Made by a program: the position numbers and the translations under genes
Assembly (NCBI GenBank): GCA_035079385.1
Contig: JAVHKY010000054.1
Location: 3,015,501 to 3,079,500 of the forward strand
Reading direction: 5' to 3'
Source of the DNA: Aspidiotus rigidus
Taxonomy: Eukaryota; Arthropoda; Insecta; Hemiptera; Diaspididae
DNA: 64,000 nt
Notes under the pieces: model-generated
Told to the model about the DNA's origin: nothing
The model's input: only the letters and a program-made list of their open reading frames with translations
Databases searched by the model: none
Part shown: positions 58,578 to 64,000 of the stretch, piece after piece
How the letters are laid out: each line of letters starts with the position of its first letter
How positions within the stretch are numbered: position 1 is the stretch's first letter

Positions 58578-60860
58578 TCCACCAAAGAAGAGGAGGGCTG
58601 TTTACTGGTGGACCAACAAGATTGCCGAATTGAGAAAAGAGTGCAACCGTCAGCGCCGGATATACCAGCGTAGTAGTGGCCGCGAAGGGGCGCGGGCGGT
58701 TGCATCCGAATACCAGCTGGCTCGTAAAAGGCTGAAGAAGGCCATCAAGGACAGCAAGAGTGCTGCATGGCGAGAGCTATGTGAGATGGCAGATGACGAC
58801 CCATTTGGAAAGCCTTATGAGCTAGTGCTGAAGAAGCTCAAAGGCCTCTCAGCAATGAGCCGAATGGAGCCGGATGTTGTGGGTCAAATCATTGATGGCT
58901 TGTTCCCACAGCAGCCACCACCAATGGTAACGCTACCAATAGTAGAAGAGGATGGTATATCCCTCCTAGGCACCGAGGAGGTTGATGCAGCAGTCAATAG
59001 ACTGCGGGGTGAGTATTGGAAGGCTCCAGGCCCGGATGAGATTCCAAATCCAGTCTGGAGCGCCATACATTCAGTTGACCCAGCACTGCTTGTTGATACA
59101 TTCAATGCGGCAATTGTTGGGGGACTGTTCCCTGTGCGATGGAAGAAAGCCAGGCTAGCGTTGATCGATAAGAAGGATAAACCACCTGGTCTACCATCCT
59201 CTTATCGTCCACTTTGTCTGCTAGACAATGTTGGGAAACTTCTAGAAAGAGTGATAGCCAATCGTTTGGAGAGCTATCTGAAGGAAAGAGATATATAATC
59301 TCTGATAGCCAGTACGGTTTTCAAACTGGATGCTGCACATCAGATGCTGGGATCCGGCTGAAGAGGATAGCCAAGTCAGCGATTGATATGCGCCAGTTTT
59401 GCGCAGCCGTCAGCCTCGACATAAGAAATGCGTTCAATTCAATTCCATGGAAGATGATATTGGAAGCTCTTGTGAACGCAGGAGTGCCCGCATACCTGCT
59501 CAGGGTGATCAGCAGCTATCTTAGCTGCCGTGAAATCCAAGCAGAGACGTCTGCTGGTACAGTAAAGCGCCCTGTTACTTGTGGGGTGCCGCAGGGGTCG
59601 GTCCTTGGGCCGCTTTTGTGGTGCGTCGCATTTAACGGAATCTTTAAGGTGAAGCTGCCACCGGGGGTTAAGCTTATCTGCTATGCGGATGACACCCTGG
59701 TGGTATGCACCGCCGAAACAACTGTAGCGGTGGAGAGCAGGGTAAACCGGGCCCTAGAGGATGTGACGCGTTGGATCGAGTCGGCTGGACTTGAACTAGC
59801 AGCAAGTAAGACGGAGGCCATTTTATTCACGACCCGTCGGAAGTTCAAGCCACCCACCTTTCGCCTGCGAGGTGTGGAAATTGAAACCAAGAAGCAAATG
59901 AAATACCTGGGCATCTGGTTTGACTCAACGCTGAGCTTCAGGCACCATTTCCTGATGGCAGCGGAAAAGGCGGGCCGGGTAGTTGGATACCTAAGCCGCC
60001 TTATGAGGAACCTGGGAGGACCGAGAGAAGCAAGGAGAAGGATCATGATGAGCACCGCCTTGTCGATCCTCCTATATGGTGCGCCAGTATGGGCCGACTG
60101 CATGAAGATACCATACCGAAGAAGAGAGATGGTAAAGATCCAACGAAGAGCTGCGCTGAGGTGTGTTAGTGCCTACCGCACTGTCTCGACGGAGGCTCTT
60201 TGTATATTAGCACGTTCACCACCAATCGAGCTCCTTGCTGAGGAGAGAGCGGTGGTGTTCGAAGCAAAGAAGAGAACGACGAGCAACCGAGAAGCTTTAC
60301 GGGTCAAGCAGGAGGCCAGGCGCTCCTTGCTTGTAAAGTGGAAAGAAAGAATTGCCCAGAGTGAGCTGGGTACATGGACAACCCGTGTGCTAATACGCGA
60401 CCTTGATGAGTGGATGAACCGACACCATGGTCAGCTGAACTTTCACCTGACGCAGGTGTTAAGCGGCCATGGCTGCTTCAACAAGTACCTTCACGAGAAG
60501 TTAAGGAAAGTTGAGCAGGCAACGTGTTCGCACTGTAACCAAGGGCGGGATGATGGACCACAACACACCTTATTTGAGTGTGAGGCGTGGAGGCGTGAGC
60601 GGGACGAGCTTAGTCGGTCTCTTCAGGAGATCGGGGTAGATGAAGCGCTCGACCCGAGTAGCCTGGTACCCACCATGCTAGGTTCCGAAGAAGCATGGAA
60701 CCAGGTGTCTGCATTTGCGGCCACCATCATGAAGAGGAAGATGGACCAGGAATGGAATAGGCAAATGCAGAACCACGCTATGGCCTACTCAACACCTGTG
60801 TACCATCAACATCCAGATCTGCAGGAAGAAGAGGAAGAAGGATACCATCCAGATTGTTAG
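58578..60860 (+). pseudogene. R1-like reverse transcriptase, one frameshift
   Basis: The frame 58578-59298 gives PPKKRRAVYWWTNKIAELRK, YWKAPGPDEIPNPVW and LPSSYRPLCLLDNVGKLLER, ending at a TAA in 59296-59298. A single indel near 59295 shifts to the frame ending at 60860: SQYGFQTGCCTSDAGIRL, AAVSLDIRNAFNSIPW (catalytic Asp), CGVPQGSVLGPLLW, LICYADDTLVV (YADD), KQMKYLGIWFDSTLSF and the thumb (RRAALRCVSAYRTVSTEALC). The C-terminal knuckle is CSHCNQGRDDGPQHTLFEC (C-x2-C-x9-H-x4-C). All visible catalytic residues are present; only one lesion is evident in ~760 codons, so the insertion is young. It reverse-transcribes its own RNA at nicked target DNA. Confidence 0.88.
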
Positions 60861-61288
60861 GGCCTTTATAGTTGTTGAAAGAATCTCGCGTTTATATGGT
60901 TGCTCCGCGTCCTCTATTCCGGTGAACTTACTACGGTACGTTCACTGTTCATACGAATATGTCTAACGAGCACCATACAGTGAGATTCACGCAACAGCGA
61001 CTTATTACGCCTGATGTGATGTGATAGTGTCGTTTTTGTGATGTGAGTGTGTTCTCTAGTGCTGTTCTTTTTGTGCGTGCCAGGGGGGCATCGCAGCTTG
61101 GCGGTTGCCAAAGCAACTTGGCAGTTGCCGAGTAGAAGAGGGGGTTCGCGTAGGAGATTCCTCCTTCACTGAAGTTATACCCGAAAGGGTCGATTCCGGT
61201 GTTGGAGGAAACAATATTAAATGCATACGCAACCCGCACCTACTCCATTATGGATGACGGGCGGTGCTGCACATGCGACACACAAGCG
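58578..61288 (+). mobile_element. R1-like non-LTR retrotransposon, 5'-truncated, 14-bp target duplication
   Basis: AATTGGATCTAGGT is present exactly at 58564-58577 and 61289-61302. The consensus of neighbouring minisatellite units reads AACTGG here, so the shared AATTGG supports a true target duplication rather than repeat identity. The body starts inside ORF2 (PKKRRAVYWWTNKIAELRKE) and ends with a ~430-base 3' UTR (60861-61288) without a poly(A) tail. The endonuclease and ORF1 are missing. The C-terminal knuckle and RT motif style resemble the R1 clade. Confidence 0.85.
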
Positions 61289-61560
61289 AATTGGATCTAG
61301 GTAATTGACAACGCCTGTGACAACTGGTTCTGGGTGGTTGACAACACTGTTGCCAACTGGATCTAAGTAGTTGACAACGCCGTTGACAACTGGTTCTGTG
61401 TGGTTGACAACACTGTTGACAACTGGGATTAGGTTGTTGACAACGCCGTTGACAACTGCTTCTGATTGGTTGACAACACTGTTGACAACTAGATCTAGGT
61501 AGTTGACAACTGGTTCTGGGTGGTTGACAAGACTATTGACAACTGGATCTAGGGTCTCGC
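61289..61560. repeat. 66-bp (2 x 33) minisatellite
   Basis: Units start GGATCTAGGT at 61293, 61359, 61425 (GGGATTAGGT) and 61491 (AGATCTAGGT): exact 66-base spacing. Each is two related 33-base halves, GGATCTAGGTAGTTGACAAC... and GGTTCTGGGTGGTTGACAAC.... Because 66 is a multiple of 3, the minus strand reads as a repetitive VVNxVVNxxxP frame, which is an artefact. Confidence 0.85.
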
Positions 61561-64000
61561 CCGACACCTCTATTAAAGTTATATATTCTGGAAGAGGATT
61601 CGGTCTTGAACAATTCTTCTATTAAATTTGAATATTCTAGTAGAGGATTCGATCATTAACTTGAGCATTTGAGGGAAGGATTCAGCGCTGCTTGATTCCT
61701 CGATTCAACTTGGCCATTATTCGGTACGACTTGGTTCCATTGCTCCGTAATGGATTCTGAGTACACGATTTTTGTTTCTTTATTGATTTAGTGCGACCGA
61801 CTTGGCACGAAGATGACTTTGGGGTGGACAATTCGGTACGACTCAATTATGCGCCGAAAACGTCACAAGAGTGAAAATTGAATTTCTTTTATTTAGAGAA
61901 CAGCCTCGAAATTATGTCTCCTTTATGCTTGCTTTTAGGTACTTCCTAACGAGACAAAACCTGTATTTATTTCGTCGGCAATTTTCAAGTTTACGACAGA
62001 CACTTATGATCGAACTTACGAAATGAATGAAAATGGACTTGGTTTTCTCTTCCTTATCAGTATTTAACTCAAAAATACCTTATCGAATAAGAATTTAAAA
62101 ATATACTCGTACAACTACAAGCCGCGGAAATCATTAGCTTATATAGGTACAATGATTTCGTCGACGAACAAATCGAAAAGCGTAGGTTCGCCATCGAGCT
62201 TTTACGCAGTAAGTGGAAATGTTTTGAATTACGGGATGTAGTGTTTTACTTTGTTGATACCTAATAATGTAGCGATAAGTTATATGGATGTATACTTTCA
62301 GTTTCTATCTGGTTGTCGTTTTACTTGTTCTGTTTCGCGACATACGGTATAGGGGGGAAAATTAGAACGAGAAAAAGAGACGAACGAAAAGAAAGAACGG
62401 AGTAAGAGAGAGATAGAGTGAGAGAAAAAGGAAAAAAAACAGGTGGGACGAAGTTTTTTCCCAATTCTTTCACCTGCGACCGAATTCATGAATATGGATA
62501 AAGCTACAAACGTGAATACATTAACAGTAATACCGATGTTGTTCTTTCGTACTATCTGTTGTCCTTGTTTGTAAAAAGCAGCTCTAATAAAAACTTATCG
62601 ACAGTTCCGACATAATTTTTATTTTACTCGCAACATTTCCTTTATCTGAAACTAATGAGACTCGAATCAATGACCTGTTTTCAACTTCGAACCGATTACG
62701 AATATTTATGGTGCTGTGGTTAAATTCTTTTTTCTCGCTCGTTTTATTTTTTATCATTTTCAAGACCTACCCTCGTATGCTGCACAGATTAGGGGTGTGT
62801 TCGCAATAGTTCTGCTTTTAAGAAGCTCTAATGAATTTAGAAGGGAGTTGACTCGCGTGCCATAAATTCCATTTCCTCAGCCAGACATGTTTTTCACTGA
62901 AAGAAAAATGAGAATTAGAAATTATTAAATTATATCTCTTATATATAATCGCGATTCAATTTATCGTAATTTTATCGCGGATAGCCCAAACTATATTTTT
63001 CTTTGGAGTGTTTAATAGTAAAAGTTCGAACGTTTGATGCAGACTTTTTTATCGAAGTTTTTTTTTTTTTTCTTTCTTTTCTATAATCATATACCACAAT
63101 ATATTATATAGGGGTACCATAATGGAAATGTTATATACTTTGATATATTGCCAAACAACGCTTTCGCTGGAGGAAAAACTGATTCTGAAAAGGAACGGGT
63201 GCCCCCATCCAAATATTTATTGTGTCTCGTATCGTTTTGAAACGGTAAATGGAGTATATATCTATTTTTTAGGCGCTTCGTTCCGGCCATCGATAGACCA
63301 ACAATGAAAGTTGAGAAAGTAGCCTGTATGAAGAAGGAAAATGGCTGATATTTCCACTTCGAAGATTGATCGAATTATGAACAAGGTTACAAGTTCTAAC
63401 GTCGGCGTTATCGAGGGTTTTGATATCTTCTCGGCTGTAGTTACTCGAGTATATGAAACCCATTGTCATGGTACAAGAAAAGAGACCATAGACAGTCTGC
63501 CGTTGATTTTTTGCGGAAAATATACTCGCTTACTTTGATTGTGATATTTTCATGTTTTTATGATCAAAGCGGTTAATAGAAGCCTAAATTTTAGATTCTG
63601 AATTCTATGAGAGTCATTTTAGTCCGAAAGTGAAATGATTGATACCTATATTGAGACACATCTGCAAAGTTTTTTTCTTTTTCAAGAGAGATTCAACCTT
63701 CCACTACTCGCTCTACGGTTTTGTTATCTTTTGTAAAAGTGGATATTCACGACCGTACGTGGGGAACATCATTGGAGTTGCGACGTATCGTCACCAACCA
63801 GCTCTGCCATAACAGAGCTACATAGAATGCGAGTCTGGAAGTAATGAGAGTTTCTTGGAAGGAGCTGAACGAGACTTTGATATTACTAACTGCACACTTG
63901 AAACAGTTTCAGGCGACAAACTATGCTGATTTTTTTCAAAGATAGTAAAAAGAAATACCAGTACCTGCATAAGGAACGTCGCTGTGCCTCCGAACTCTAT
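61560..64000. other. No gene recognised
   Basis: 61570-61700 contains a loose ~60-bp repetition (TTCTATTAAA...ATATTCT.GAAGAGGATTCG twice). Beyond this the DNA is AT-rich without recognised repeats. Frames at 62298-62489 and 63087-63538 overlap on both strands and have no domain. Confidence 0.45.

Noticed and set aside
59681..60103. 140-codon minus frame
   Set aside because: Shadow of the R1-like reverse transcriptase.
61217..61567. 116-codon minus frame of repeated VVN motifs
   Set aside because: Produced by the 66-bp minisatellite, whose length is a multiple of three; no domain or start context.
1..64000. CRISPR array, operon or bacterial features
   Set aside because: No short regularly spaced identical repeats with unique spacers; all tandem arrays have diverged, spacer-less units, and the element content is eukaryotic.

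Overview
This window looks like nuclear DNA from an arthropod, most likely an insect. The support is indirect. There are Penelope-like elements (PLEs), I-like and R1-like non-LTR retrotransposons, FLYWCH-type Mutator-like (MULE) transposases, a hAT footprint, and a very AT-rich fossil of mitochondrial cytochrome b that reads only with the invertebrate mitochondrial code. I found no host protein-coding gene I could name, no rRNA and no functional tRNA. Essentially every convincing coding region belongs to a mobile element, and most are broken. Spacer between elements is AT-rich, full of stops, and may be intergenic or intronic.

Layout. 1-1100: two PLE 3' ends. 3400-7170: TCGA/TTGA-rich tandem DNA with a homogeneous ~142-bp core. 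10736-10765: Helitron-like terminus. 11447-12153: small MULE with a 9-bp target duplication. 13085-14880: direct and tandem repeats around an I-like 3' end. 17796-18829: PLE with inverted ends and a hammerhead-like motif. 23080-23726: non-autonomous hAT with a perfect 8-bp duplication. 24236-24617: element with inverted arms around a 45-bp array. 25183-25915: PLE fragment. 27585-29450: I-like copy interrupted by a ~1.17-kb mitochondrial cytb insertion. 31405-31749: SWIM zinc-finger fragment. 36032-37910: PLE with a well-formed hammerhead ribozyme downstream of its GIY-YIG domain. 38002-38886 and 39059-39285: inverted-repeat elements. 43062-46175: nearly intact I-like element. 49270-50790: TCGA arrays, tRNA-like insertion and hairpins. 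50855-52950: MULE with FLYWCH and DDE domains between inverted repeats built of short CCTGAM motifs. 53230-57468: PLE fragment, then a PLE with ~700-bp inverted ends. 58488-61560: R1-like element inserted into a 33/66-bp minisatellite with a 14-bp target duplication.

The elements are strongly nested: PLEs and I-like copies sit in older 45-bp repeats, the R1-like copy sits in a minisatellite, and the mitochondrial piece sits in a retrotransposon. The most interesting signals are the self-cleaving-RNA motifs and covarying 3'-UTR hairpins of the PLEs, the mitochondrial insertion, and the apparent CpG decay of one TCGA repeat code across several arrays.
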